Source: Mnemiopsis leidyi (Eukaryota > Ctenophora > Tentaculata > Lobata > Bolinopsidae). Taken from it: a DNA stretch of 64,000 nt. How positions within the stretch are numbered: the first letter of the stretch is position 1; each line of letters begins with the position of its first letter. Positions 1 to 12,020 of the stretch are shown one piece after another. The notes under the pieces are model-generated. The model searched no databases. It was given only the letters and a program-made list of their open reading frames with translations, and was not told where the DNA came from. The stretch spans positions 292,622 to 356,621 of the forward strand of contig JH154831.1 in the NCBI GenBank assembly GCA_000226015.1. The letters run 5' to 3'. The translations under genes and the position numbers were made by a program.

Positions 1-391
1 TGATCATTCTCATTTATGTTAATTCAGGGTCACCTAGAATCATTCCAAATTGGTACACTAAGATACTAAGATACAAGGCCAGGTCACAACCTCTAACACG
101 GATTGCCTGAGGTTTTTCTTAAGAGAGACTGGGTCTGTATGAATTAGGCCCACAAGAGGGTAACGGCAACGCCAACAGCTGTTTTGCCTGTTTCTAGGGT
201 AAGGGGGGGGGGGTGAGGGGGTTGTGGGAGGGGAAGTACGGGGAAACATAAGAGAAGTGGGTAAGGAAGGGAATTGCCTGAGGTACCGATCTCCTTTTCT
301 GTTACAGTGTTATACCTTAGGTCATCTCGTTCACGAATATAATCATTCGGGTCAGCCTTAGCCCTTTAGTCAACACTCAAATTTGACTTAC

Positions 392-2866
392 CAATGAGCG
401 GTGTGGGTAGTAGGGTGAGGATAACTTTCTTGCTGATGCTGAATGTTAGAAAACCGATGTTTTTATAACCCATGTGATGATAGGACGGAGACAAACATCC
501 GAAGGCGTTGTGATAGTATACAAATGGAAACCATCCTGCTACCTGAAAATGTACCCTCGTAAAAAAGGAGGTTTATGAGGAACGATCTGGCTTTGTGGGT
601 AACTAGTGGTTATATGCTTATAGATCAGAAGTATTGTGGGTAACTAAACGTGGTTATACGCTTATAGATCAGAACTTTTCGAAAAGGGTCATCACTTTTT
701 TTTCTATCATATGTCAGCGATTGACCATAGAAACATATTAAGGACTTAGAAGAAGTTATAAGTAAATCCAATTGTTAAATCCAATGGAAAGCATGCACAG
801 TCTATTTTTTAAAAGTTTCTCCCTTAACCTCAATCCGGCTTATACTACTCTACAAGGTTTAATCAATCCCGGATATAACGTTGACGTTACCTGAGGCAAT
901 TCTACTATCGCCGATATAATCCAGATGGTAATTATGACAAAAAACATCCGTTTCTTTGTGACGATTCGATTGTAGTTCAACGGGTGCAGCACCTGAAAAA
1001 CATTTGTCTTACCTCACAATGTATATGGCTATTATCTTCTTTCACTAAATAAAATTTATGAAAAAAGGAAAGAGAAACAAATTTTCAATTCATCAAAATA
1101 GAAATTGTTTCAATCATCATGGTGTATTCAACTTGAACTTCTTCACGACTTCACGTTCATAGAGTTTTATAACCACACACAAACATAAAAACATATGAAT
1201 AATAACCCACCGCGATATACCGTTCTAGAGCCATGCCAGCCAGTGTCCAAGTAGATATCCTACTGGAGACGTAGATTATAAGTCCGTTAAGGGTACACCA
1301 AAAAGGGGAAAGTCTGAGGGTGGTGTCCTGTGAGCGGCAGGATGGTGTGTGGTTGTAGGCCAGTGTATCGTCTGTCTTCTCCTGGGTATTACTGGGAATG
1401 TAGTGTTAGTTATGTCTATAACAACAGGATGTGTTAGATAGTTGTTCAGAACTGTTGTATATTGAATAATTAACTTTGACGGTTAGATTATCAGACTGCG
1501 CTGTATCAGATAATTTCTTTGCACTGTTAGATAACCAACCAGGGTTGTTAAAAAAGGTTGTAAAAACACCCAGGATATAGTATATTATGCTATGCAAAAT
1601 ATGTTGGACACTCTAACTGCAAGATACTATAATGAGGTTGCATCTGTACTCTGTAGTACATATAGAAATCGCCCTAAACTATAGTTATAGTTACCTACTC
1701 AAAATAAGCAACTTTGTTTCTAGTTATAACGTACGACACTACTTGGTGTCACTTACAAATTGAGCGCAGCATATCCACTAATCGGCATAGCAACAGCTGA
1801 TATCAGGACATCACTAGCTGCTAAACTGATTGTCAGAAGGTTGCTAGCGTTCTTCAACCTGGGTGATGTTTTGTAACTAAAACGTCTATAACACTATAGG
1901 TGATCGGTCTGCTAAAAGGAGACATGGTAAATGGCAATTAGAGTTTAGTCTCTCATGTTATAGTCCACAATTGTTGGGCTGGTCTATCAATGTGGTCAGA
2001 ATTTTTAACAACTGCAATGCTATACATTCACCAATGATTCATCATTTTTAACATGGTGAATCACCATGTTAAAAATGATGAATCATATGCTCATGTCTTT
2101 ATACAATTCTGTTTGGCTAAAACAATTGATCAAAAGGGTCATATAGTTCGGTAAGCATGGGGCACTTGGCACCAATGGATCCACCGAATGGAACAAATGA
2201 TGGATGTTCCTGGATCCACCGAATGGAACGAATGATGGATGTTCCTGGATCCACCGAATGGAAAAATGGCTGTTCCTGGTTCCATTGTTGCCAATGGTGC
2301 CATTGTCGTCAATAGCGCTATTTTTCACCATTGGCATTACTGTCGCGATTGACACCACTGGCATAATTGGCATTATTCTCGCCACTGGAACAATTTGCGC
2401 CATAGGAATTCCAAATGATCCATTCACTCTGAGTGGTGATCGTGGAGTCATTGAGTGGATCTATTGGTTCCGTTAAAATGGAACCAATGACCCAATGGTC
2501 GCCAATGGCGATATTTGCCGATTTAATTGGGACCACCATTGGTTCCACTAACCACATCACCATTCGCACCGCTGGAATATCCATTTGTTCCATTTATAAG
2601 CGAATCCATTGGCGACATTGGCGCCAATTGTCGCACTCATCTAATCGTTTGACCAAGCAATGGTTACTCTTTATACGACTGTGAACTCAAAATAAACAGA
2701 TTTCGAGGTTAGGGCGAATGATTTACCTTTTGTTTTTCCTCAGTGCAATGATTAAGGTAAGGTTCCCAACAGTCCCAAATATGGAAACCAAGTAGAGAAC
2801 AATGCCGATAAGAATCTGACTACCTTGTGGGTACTCCGTGGAATAGTACATCCCTGCCGATACCAT
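392..2866 (-). CDS. Class A (rhodopsin-like) GPCR, N-terminal five exons, 3' part beyond window
   Basis: Five coding exons join in frame on the minus strand: 2866-2727, 1876-1757, 1313-1211, 992-891 and 542-392, all with GT-AG introns. They give 205 residues covering TM1 to TM5. The ATG is the first after an in-frame TAA. Visible class A landmarks are GN in TM1 (N35), LAASD in TM2 (D69), the TM3 disulphide Cys (C93), an ERY motif instead of DRY (E117-Y119), Trp in TM4 (W145) and the loop-2 Cys (C171). The short N-terminus has no obvious signal peptide. Such receptors couple extracellular ligands or light to G proteins at the plasma membrane; the ligand cannot be told from this. TM6 and TM7 are missing. 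A 44-nt piece at 134-91 fits the phase and could be part of intracellular loop 3, but this is uncertain. The family call is secure; the subfamily is not. Confidence 0.9.
593..675. repeat. Two-copy tandem repeat, about 41 bp unit
   Basis: The unit TTGTGGGTAACTA ... CTTATAGATCAGAA occurs twice in a row with a few differences. It lies in the fourth intron of the GPCR. Confidence 0.8.
2034..2086. repeat. Perfect 53-bp palindrome
   Basis: Two 26-bp arms (2034-2059 and 2061-2086) are exact reverse complements around a single base. The core reads AACATGGTGA / TCACCATGTT. It lies in GPCR intron 1 and could form a cruciform in DNA or a stable hairpin in the transcript. Confidence 0.95.
2177..2650. 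repeat. Degenerate CCATTGG/CCAATGG minisatellite
   Basis: The first 100 bases contain three near copies of a unit of about 36 bp with TGGATCCACCGAATGGAA and GATGGATGTTCC. After that CCATTGG, CCAATGG and GGCATT motifs recur on both strands at short, irregular spacing. Open frames here are a by-product of the repeat. It lies in GPCR intron 1. Confidence 0.75.
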
Positions 2867-4099
2867 AAAATCTTGAATTTTTTATGTCAATTTACTATAA
2901 TTGTCAAGGATCAAAAGATGAATAGTTGAATACGCTATGGGAAACGTACTTCTCGCATATTTTGCATATGACAGTGCAAATTTTGCATATGACAGTGTTC
3001 GACAAATACAAAGCCGGGTATAGGTACGATCGATGAATATCTAACAATTCTTGCACACCCACTTATTGGTCAATCTTCCTCACATTTAAGGCACTACCCA
3101 TAGAAAGCCGTTCATTGTTATAAGTATTAAATATTGAACCGAAAGACCAGTAAAATAGTGAAGATGTGGTATTATGCATACCAAGAATCCAAATTTAAAT
3201 ATGCAGAGTATTCGAAACGAAATCGATGAAGCCCAAGCAGAATCTTCAAGGAAGTGTATACACTGTCACTCGTAGGTTTCCACGGTAACGCTAACGGGCA
3301 AACTTAACTGGAGTTTCAGGTAAACAGTAAGAAACTTCAAATGCAGAACAAATTCGATTTGTTTCATATGACAATTTTTACACACGTGAATAACATATAA
3401 TATACATGGGTTTCGGTGCAAATAAATCCGTGATTGAAGACTTAAAGACAAGGTTGCTGTAAGAGAGTTCTGCCTAATGAGAACCCCTGTGTCTTGTGCT
3501 ACTACAATAATGGTGTCATTTAACAATCATAATAATATAATGCTTTAAAGTTATACCCAAACAAGCTCATGTTATATTATGGCTAAAGGGGTATAGCTTT
3601 ACCCATGCCGTGCTATATAGTGTGTGGAGCTAGGTTGAATTATAAAATTCCTGAAGTTCAATATATAACTAGCAGAATTGCATTTGGTCATTAACGTCAT
3701 AAGTAGAATTACTGCAGTAAGGAAAATAAATTACTTTCTCAACCCTATTTCATTGGGAAATGCCTTCTTTGGCAGCAAAGAATTCCTCATATTTGCTGAC
3801 AAAGCTGTATATTATACAACAGTATCAAAAACGCGACTATGAGCGGGTGCAGATATTGCATATAATCATCTGGACAAAGTATAAAATAGTTTTTTGTCGA
3901 ATTGTACGGCAAGTATAGTGCAGTATACCTTAACTTTCTGCAATAGAACACTCAATTCTGAACAACTTCCTTGCTTTGCTGTGATAAATTACATGACCAT
4001 GATCATTCGTATGTAAGCAAGAAAATTTTAGCAGAAAGACCAAAGTTTGTGACTCCGTCGAAAATCCAACAATTTTACTGGCATTTGATTGGCATTTAC
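2867..4099. other. No gene recognised upstream of the GPCR
   Basis: AT-rich sequence flanking the first GPCR coding exon. It should contain the receptor's 5' UTR and promoter, but I see no convincing TATA or initiator. A direct duplication of a TTTTGCATATGACAGTG segment lies near 2959-2998. Confidence 0.4.
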
Positions 4100-4194
4100 C
4101 TAACATTGCGATGATTGCTAATGTTTCATAGTCATGTAATGACGCACAAAAGTTTAAAAGTATCCTAATATTTTCAACAGGATCACGTACCATA
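4100..4194 (-). CDS. Possible internal exon of an unidentified gene
   Basis: A 95-nt open segment is bounded by an acceptor (ATTAG) and a donor (TTAG/GTAAAT). It encodes a helical-looking stretch with the core LLNFCASLHDYETLAII, preceded by MVRDPVENIRI. The pattern resembles helices in regulatory repeats such as those of RasGEF or GATOR proteins, but I cannot assign a family and found no confirmed neighbour exon. It may be chance. Confidence 0.25.
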
Positions 4195-4868
4195 CTAATG
4201 TATCACTATCTGGTAATATAACCGATTCGACAATAAACGCTTAAACTTGTAAATTTCATTACGAAGCTAATTTTTTTAAATAATCATAAAAAATTTTACT
4301 AATCGCAGCTATTTGTAGTTTATACTAGAGATAACTCCAATTTGCCCAATTCATAAGTAAATTTATGGGTAAATGGGCCATGCTAGACAATAATGTCTTT
4401 TGTTGGACAGACTTAATGGAGAAATAAATTTTAGGGAGGGGTAACAAATTATATTTCGTGCTAGTGCATGGTGCACTCGATATATTGATTGGCCAAATCT
4501 TGCTTCTCATTGGTCAATCATAACAGCTTTCTGTGGGGGTAATCTACTTTCTTGATAATGTGTAATCATTTTACTTACATAATGTTTTATTTAATTTTAC
4601 TCGAATCTAAAACTATGAAATGAAGTAAAGATTTAATTATTTGTGAATCTTGTAAATCTTTTAAAATCTTGTAAATCGTGATACTATCATGATTGATCAT
4701 GCCTGGCAATAGTTTGGAAGGGGGGTTTGGGGTGTCATTCATAAGGTATAACAATTTATTCATTCATCATTCATGCCAGGAATTTGTTTTAAGGGGAGAT
4801 ATGTCACTGACTTAGTAAGTTATTCATCATTCATTCCCAGAATTGAATAAAAGGGGAGATTTCTTGTC

Positions 4869-4940
4869 ATGGCCACACCAAACTTTGAAAAAAGCAATCA
4901 AATCGATGAAGATGGTTTTGATGATTTATTGAAAAGTTAA
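4869..4940 (+). CDS. Small ORF, 23 aa, good Kozak context
   Basis: ATG in the context TTGTCATGGCC opens a 23-residue frame rich in acidic residues (segment IDEDGFDDLLKS) and closed by TAA. Just upstream are two degenerate copies of a sequence with TTCATCATTCAT and AAGGGGAGAT. No family is recognised. It could be a micropeptide, a remnant or chance. Confidence 0.2.
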   Translation: MATPNFEKSNQIDEDGFDDLLKS

Positions 4941-5689
4941 TTCAAATTTTGAAATGGCAATATTGTAAATAATGTTTAGAAACTGGCGGTTGGACAAAAG
5001 AAGATCGACACAATATAACGACGATTAACTCGCAATAATTGCAATTATACAGCTCGGAACAGTTTTTGTGTAAAAAAGTAATTAAGATCGCATTTTTACC
5101 ACATTGAACTATGTCAGAGCGATTAAGCGACGCCATCAAGGCACACACGGCAACGCTCACAAAATACAACGAGGCTAATGCGGCCTAAAATGCGACATTA
5201 ATGTGATCATTATAATGCACAATGGGAATTCATTGAATAGCTAGCTATCAGTTTTCTGTTCATTGGATGTTTCCATAGTTGAACAGAAGAGCGATTATTA
5301 TGTAACGTTTTTCGTAATTGAGTAATTTTGACTCGGGCGAGGATTCGGTATTGCTGACTTGTGAAATGCGTGACAATTTTGATAGCTCCATTCTACCATT
5401 TCCAGCCGAACATTCTCAGTTTGACGAATGGCTCTCCTGTTCCAGCTGGGAGAAGTATTTCCTCTCTCACATGACAAATAAAACAGCTTTCTGCTGGACA
5501 CGAATTACACCACATAATCTAGTCTGAACTCTGAACAGTATACTTAAACAATAAAATCGCACTAAAGCATGAAGGCTCTGCTCCATCATATACCTTGATC
5601 TTGGTCAGCATTTGAACCATCATTAAACCAGCCATCAGGGAACAAAAGCACATTTCCGATGGGGAGTTCTAGGTCGATGTAAAAATTGC

Positions 5690-5820
5690 ACTTCTTAGTC
5701 GATAAGAGTGCAGATCTTAGTAGTAAGTCGATAAGAGTGCAGATCTAAGCAGTAAGTCGATAAGAGTACAGATCTAATGTAGTAACTAGTAAGTCGATAT
5801 AAGAGTCAATATCAAGAAAC
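5690..5820. repeat. GTCGATAAGAGTGCAGATCT minisatellite, left block
   Basis: At least four tandem copies of a GTCGATAAGAGTGCAGATCT core are separated by variable AAGCAGTAA-type linkers. The same repeat resumes at about 6730, beyond a LINE fragment. Confidence 0.85.
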
Positions 5821-5821
5821 A

Positions 5822-6722
5822 ATTACATGTCGCTGCATGAAGACGAATTTGGATTTATTAGCCATATAGTGCAAACAGGTCAAACATGTTGTACCAGAGC
5901 TGCCTTTAATTACTTGTGAAGTCTACCAGTACACAACTTCCAAAGGTATCCTTATGCCTGTTGATCAACTACGGTACCTTGGAGTGACTGTTACTGCGGA
6001 TTTGACCACACAGATCAATTAAGCGATGGCAAAGTAGGCAAGTCAAAAAGCCGCATGGGTATTGGGTGCTAAGTGTCATTCACACCCGAAATCCAACGAT
6101 AATGCTGACACTATACAAATCTATGGTACGCAGTCTCCTGGCTAGTACTGTTGTCCACTCTGGAATCCTCGAAAAGTGTCTGAAATTAGTTAGAAAGAGT
6201 CCTAAAGACTTTTACAGCCCGAATAAATGAAGTTCAACACCTTAACTACTGGGAGAGACTTAAAAAGCTATATATTATGTCTCTACAGCGCAGAAGAGAA
6301 CGATACATTCTCCTTGACCCTTATCTGTGGAAAATCTTAAATAAAGCTGTCAGCAACGACTGAGACATACAGTTTGTCTCGAGGCCTCGCTCTGGCTATA
6401 AAGCAGATGTTCCTCCACTGCGAGGTGGTGCCACTACATACCACCAAAGCCTCTATGATTAATCTTTTGCTGTGAGTGGGCCATGTCTATGGAACTGTCT
6501 TCCTACGTCGCTTAACAAGATAAAAGAGTTTGATCCCTTCGAAAGACAGCTGTCATCCTTGCTTCAACTGATTCCCGACTAGCCACTAATGCCGGGGTAC
6601 TCTTGCCCTAAAAATTATAACTTCCTGCTGGAATCGAGAATGGATCCAACTTCATTGGAGCTCTGGGGCGGTCGAGATAGTTGATGACCCTGTTGCAGCG
6701 AACTTAACCGGAGTCCGGACAT
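5822..6722 (+). mobile_element. LINE relic (CR1/L2/jockey-like RT C-terminal region)
   Basis: Translating in shifting frames gives a recognisable non-LTR reverse transcriptase C-terminus: SLHEDEFGFISH, then LRYLGVTVTADLTT, KASQKAAWVLG, a decayed CCPLWNP segment, LQRRRERYILL, and the end region with FAVSGPCLWNCLP. Many stops and frameshifts show it is dead. The 5' part is missing (5' truncation, usual for LINEs) and it ends near an AATAAA. Its HEDEF and RRRERY-type blocks match the relic at 12.66-14.08 kb, so the two are related. Confidence 0.8.
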
Positions 6723-6729
6723 AAGCAAT

Positions 6730-6905
6730 AAAAGTAAGTATAGAGTGCAGATCTAAGTCGATATAAGAGTGCAGATCTAAGTAGTAAGTCGATAAGAGTG
6801 CAGATCTAAGTTGATAAAAGTGCAGACGTTAGTCAATAAAAGTACAGATCTAAATCGATATAAAGAGTGAGATCTTAGTCGATAAAACTGTAGATGCTAG
6901 TCGAT
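6730..6905. repeat. GTCGATAAGAGTGCAGATCT minisatellite, right block
   Basis: Six or seven diverged copies of the same core as at 5690-5820 (variants with GATAAAAGTGCAGA and GATATAAGAGTGCAG). It directly follows the LINE relic. Confidence 0.85.
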
Positions 6906-9550
6906 AAAGTGGCGAATGCTAAGCCTTAAACAAAGACAATATAAAGATATATTTAGTGCTCGAGCCTCATAGAATTGTAAGAATCTTTTTAATATTAAAC
7001 AAACAGAAGAGCTTAATGTTTTCATAAGCCCTCTGGATATGCGGTGACTGGTGTGGTATAGGTACTGGCACTTAGCAACAACTCTGACATCAGTATCGAA
7101 ACATATGTAGTTGCAGGTGAACTTAATCACTCTTCTGGAGTTTTTAACGGTGGGTGATAATTGATAAAATCCTCACTATGTAACTTGTAGTTACGTCGAG
7201 TGTGTGACTGTGTGAAGATAAATTTGATGGAAAGGAAGCGAGTTTTAACAACATTGAGACAGGAGCTGCGATCAATGTCTTAATATCTAAAACTTCAATA
7301 ATGTTTCTTAGTTTGTTAAGCAGAATCCAAAATTTGTCATCTCAATGATGGACCTGAGAAGTTGCTCAATATAGCTGGTTTACGATATACAATATAGTAT
7401 AGACAGCATAATATGAGCCGTACCTGTCACGTGCACGCATTGCAAACTATATTTTCTCCATACATAATTTAAACCATAAATGGGTATTCTCTGTGGAGTT
7501 TGAAAACAAATTTTGACAAAGTTATGTAACGCGATATTCAGCGGTAGCACGAATAGATAGATGATACCATTTTTATTTGTCACTAGACATCATGGTGATT
7601 TAAATGCACTTCCAAACGCATCAAATTCTACGAACTTTAAAGAATACACAAAACGATAGGGCTATAAGTACTGGGAATAAACGTAGAACAAAGAAATTTT
7701 AAAATTACATTTCTGGTATAAGTGGAGAAGCTAAAGGGTGGCCCAAACGTTAGTGCCGCCGCCGGTACGCCGCCGCCGATAAATTCGACACGCCACTGAT
7801 AAACTTCAGTGGGCGCGCCGATTGTAAAATTGTTTGCTTAAAAAGCTTCCATAAGTCTTGAAATTCGGGTGTTTCAAAAGAATTTGAAACTACATTTCGT
7901 AACATCAGTTGTGCCGATTTAGTAGCCAGATATCTGCTTATATGATGAACAGAGTATAAATAGTTGATCTTTCAAATCATCATTCAATTTTGAAATGAAC
8001 TTCAGCACACAAAGCGTACATTAGCTTATAAGATGTCAATCAGTGGTACAATGACCATGTTGCAAAAAAATTGGTTCCAGTCGCCGATACGCAGCCACCG
8101 CCGAGTGAAATACGCGCCGAGTGAAATACGCCCACGTACAGGGAAGCCTGCAATATATCTGAGTATTATATATCTGGCAGATATTTATTACCAATAATTT
8201 CGACGGCCGACAAAATTCATCACAACCTAGTATGAGGAAACTGCAGCAGCGGCCGAAATTGGCCCAAAACCTGTTAATACAACGGATGAAACAGACGAAA
8301 AAGTTTGTGATTAACTAATTTTGGTCCATCATCAAACGTGCAGCTGTCGATAAGGTAGCTTTCCGGATGTTCCTCGTTAGCGAAAATGGTCGACACTTGA
8401 AGCCTCCTAGCACAATACCCGAGGTAGACGACTAAGAAAGACACATAAGGCTTCAAGTTTTCTAACACTATGGAAATATACAATGCAGCTGCAGCAAAGG
8501 CCAAGGGTCGTAATTGAAAACGGAGGTATCGCAAATTTGTTTGACTTGTGGGACTGGGAGAGGGTTTCTCGATATCTATTGGTCGTGTACAGCAAGTCAG
8601 TAAGCAGGCTTTTCAACTGTTATTGATCGCTGGCATATATCAAAAATAAATTGCAATGCCTTTTACGAGAAATCAACCGGGTTTTTGTAAAGAAAACAAA
8701 CGTTAACGTAGAATATCATTTACGTTAAATTTGATGACTTGTAAACCGAGACGATACGCGCGGTGCTCGAGCTTGGGTTTAAACTTTAAACCGAGAAGAT
8801 ATGTGTGTCAGCTAAACGCACAAGGCCCGCCATCTCATTTGAGTTATGGCCATGGTTTGTGTCAGCCAATCGTTAAAATTGATGATGCTTGTTAATTCTT
8901 CAAGTTTCCAAAAGCCGATCACAACATAATGTGAATAACTAAAGATTCTCATTCAGAAGGCAGATAGAAAAAGTTGGATATTGAATATTTGAATAATGGA
9001 ATAAAGATTAATGCTTTTTTTCAATACTAAAAAGCCATGGACACGAATTATAGGTTAACTGCCAGTTATTAGTTAAGGCCATTTAACATTTCTTCTTTCT
9101 TTGAGATTGAATCTCAGTCTGATCACCATCTAAGGTCCTTGAATCTGCTAGCAGATGAAGCAAAACAAGGCAGCTTCTCTACCTATAGAGAATCGGAAGA
9201 TGTACAAATTTTTCGTTTTTCGACTCATCGGTTTAATCAAGATTCAAAAGACAGAACCTCATAATCAAGCCACGATAAACAAAATCAGTTGGCAGAATAT
9301 TTGACAACCGTTATAAGGCCTCATGGCTTTTGTTGGTCAAATTCCTGACAATGCAAAAATTAAGAAAAAACTCCTATACACTGTTCTACTATTATGACCG
9401 ATCACTCTCAAAGTCTAAGTTTGGGGTTCTACAACAACTAAATTTGACGTTCTTTAATAAAAAAGGTGAACAAATCCAAAAGCCGCTTTTGGGTAAATAA
9501 TGGCTGATTAAAACTCCTCCCCAATACAGGTGCTACCGACAAAGTGACAA
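6906..9550. other. No gene recognised; GC-rich patches
   Basis: AT-rich DNA with isolated GC-rich islands at 7750-7820 and 8085-8260 carrying GCCGCCGCC and GCCGATACGC motifs, unlike their surroundings and perhaps pieces of an old repeat. A minus-strand open frame at 8274-8534 has a hydrophobic stretch but no recognisable family or clear splice sites. Confidence 0.4.
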
Positions 9551-9557
9551 AGTTCGT

Positions 9558-9612
9558 CACGTGGGCACGTGGATTGCAAATGCAAATTACCACCGTGTGG
9601 CAAATATAAAAG
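9558..9612 (+). promoter_or_regulatory. Promoter-like block: two CACGTG boxes, octamer, TATA
   Basis: CACGTG occurs at 9558 and 9566, a perfect octamer ATGCAAAT (POU-factor site) at 9580-9587, and TATAAAAG at 9605-9612, all within 55 bp. This is the usual order for a Pol II promoter, predicting a start near 9635 on the plus strand. No clear coding exon follows; the nearest ATG frame is only 26 residues. Confidence 0.45.
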
Positions 9613-9639
9613 CACAACTAGATCCCCCAAACACGAGAT

Positions 9640-11740
9640 CAATTTGTCTATTACAGTCGTCTAAAATTCAACGTAGGAGTGGTTGGCACTGCTATTTTGT
9701 GTTGCCGACAAATTGAATATCCCATTAAGCCTAAGGTCCTGTTTGTTAGACGGATCCATGCATGGCGTGGAGTTTCTGTGAAGAACATATAATTTCATTC
9801 ATTAATCCATGTTATATGGTACAACATAACAAAAGATTTTAGATAACACTTGATACAAAATTTGCAAAAGGTACATCTTGTTATATCGGCAGTCACTTGG
9901 TCAAGTTCTTCATTTGGGTGGCCCGTGATTTTTGGATGCCCCTGCATAATTTGGGGCTATGATCATGATTAACTATGCAGGCATTTTTGCTAAACTTCGA
10001 AGGATTATTTTTTTTGTAAAAAAACTTTCTCGTAGTCGTAAACATATAAATTATGCTTATTGTTGATAAAATTCTGTGGAGTCCAACTCCAAATCTCCGA
10101 TAGCTATTATAACAGAGAAAAAGAGTAGATTGTTGTTGTGACAATACGTAAAAGCGGAGGACTGATATCTCAACGAATCAATTTTGTACGTTTTCGAATT
10201 AAAAGCATGAGTCTCTTCCGCAGTGTTTAAATTGAAAACAAAGAAATTTATGAAGGAGCAGTCCTGTAAAAGTTAATAAATATATCATGTATAAGGAGCA
10301 TATTGACTTACAGTGATCTACATAAGCTTAATGAACCATATGGCTGGAAACAAAAAGAGTTGAATATAATTTACACCCCAGTGTTATATAATTGACTAGA
10401 GATTCTGACTTCTGCGGCGAACATTGAAATGATAAGCCAATTTCTCATGGCTCAAAATTTGGATGTAAGAAACTTTGATGTAAGGGATTTTGAGATCAAT
10501 CCTCAAATTCTATTATCGAATTCGAAATAATTTGTGTTTAGCTTAGCCTTCGGCGAAAATTTGGGGCATTAGTGCAATATCAATATTATTATTGAACTAG
10601 GTTTTTAACTGATCCTTCAATGACAATCATGGTGAACAGCTCTTAAACCACAAAGATTACTTTGCCCGACCAAAGGAAGCTCTTAATTTCTTCAAATATT
10701 GTGTATGCATACATAATATTTGAAGATCAGAATTCGATAACATCATTTTGTCAAGATTGGTAACTAAACAGATTATTGTAAACAACTTACAACGTGCCCA
10801 AGTCGCCACTGGGCAGTCCTATCGATTCCGACCTTGTGAGATTCTAAAAAGGTTATTCACGTGTGCTTTTCAAAGAAAAATGTTGGCCTTCACGTGCATG
10901 TTTCCATTGCAAACATAAGCTCGGTTATAAATTTTTCATTTGTTATAGCGAAATCTTGAGCATCATGGAGATTCGTCATGGGAGGTCTGCTAATCTGTTA
11001 AAGCTTAAAGCGCAAGTTTCGGGCGAGGGGTTTCAAAACCAACTTAAACCGACACAATATCAAAACTTTGCTCAGATATAATATTTTCCAAATTCACGAC
11101 AGTAAGGTTCAAGCACATCAAATCAATAGACTCACCTGATTCTCTACAGCAATAGCATTATTTCTTTCAGTTCTCAGGAAATTGAAAGCGCGCGTTAAGA
11201 TATCGCGTCATTGAACTTGAAGCCGCGAGGTCTAGTTTTGAGTTAAGTCGACTGACGTTATAAAACACCACAATATTAAAAACTTGCTTAGGTTGATAAC
11301 CGGTATCACCCGTTAAAAACTTGCTCAGCAAGGGCCGGGAACCTAGCCACATCTAATAAATATCTATGCTGACCTAATCCTCTACTACATTAATTACTAT
11401 TAATTACTACTAATTACTATAGTGTTGTGTTCATGTTTTACAAACTTCATCATCCCAGACCCATAACCCTAAGCGGCGCATTAATTATACACTTTACCAA
11501 AATTCCGATCGTTTAATAGGGAAAAACAGTCATGATCTACATGAAAAGCAAATAAGATCGTCACTCAGACGTGTACACTGTACACTGACACGTGCACACT
11601 GACACGTGTGATTGGAGATTTTAGAGGACACCACAGACTGCATTCGGTACTGACAATCAAATCTCTGGATATTGTAAGATCAACACTCAGTTAACTAAAA
11701 TAATGAAATATCCAATCCCTTAAGCTGGTGGTTTAGATCG
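9640..11740. other. No gene recognised
   Basis: AT-rich sequence without convincing exons. It includes a near-perfect 36-bp palindrome at 10690-10725 (CTTCAAATATT ... AATATTTGAAG, one mismatched pair). Confidence 0.4.
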
Positions 11741-11744
11741 CAGG

Positions 11745-11995
11745 CTGGGTGAGTGGGTGGTGTAGTGGTGTCATTCACACCTCCCATGCGGCAGACCGGG
11801 GTTCGATCCCCGGCTGTGGCAAGTCGGCTAGTCACCAGACTGTACAGCTTCGGCTGGAAGTGCACACTTCCTGGCTCGTAAGATTAACCCCCTACGCTAG
11901 TTTACTGCCTCGGTACGGAGTGGCTGAGGGTTAACAAAAGAGTAGATGAGCACCTCAGGCCATGGACCGTCTAAGGGAGTGACCTAAATTTGCAT
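11745..11995 (+). mobile_element. tRNA-derived SINE
   Basis: The head carries Pol III promoter boxes: an A-box-like TGGTGTAGTGGT near 11758 and a perfect B box GGTTCGATCCC within a 5-bp T-stem CCGGG/CCCGG. The 3' CTGTGGC does not pair with the 5' end to make an acceptor stem, and about 180 bp of unrelated body follows, so it is not a working tRNA gene. Its GC content is well above the flanks. No clear tail or target duplication was found. Confidence 0.7.
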
Positions 11996-12020
11996 TTTGC
12001 ATAAGCAGGTTAAGTGTGAA

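Noticed and set aside
2083-2684. Several overlapping ORFs on both strands
   Set aside because: They are produced by the CCATTGG-type minisatellite inside a GPCR intron.
11750-11822. A functional tRNA gene
   Set aside because: The T-arm and B box are good, but there is no acceptor stem and a SINE-type body follows.
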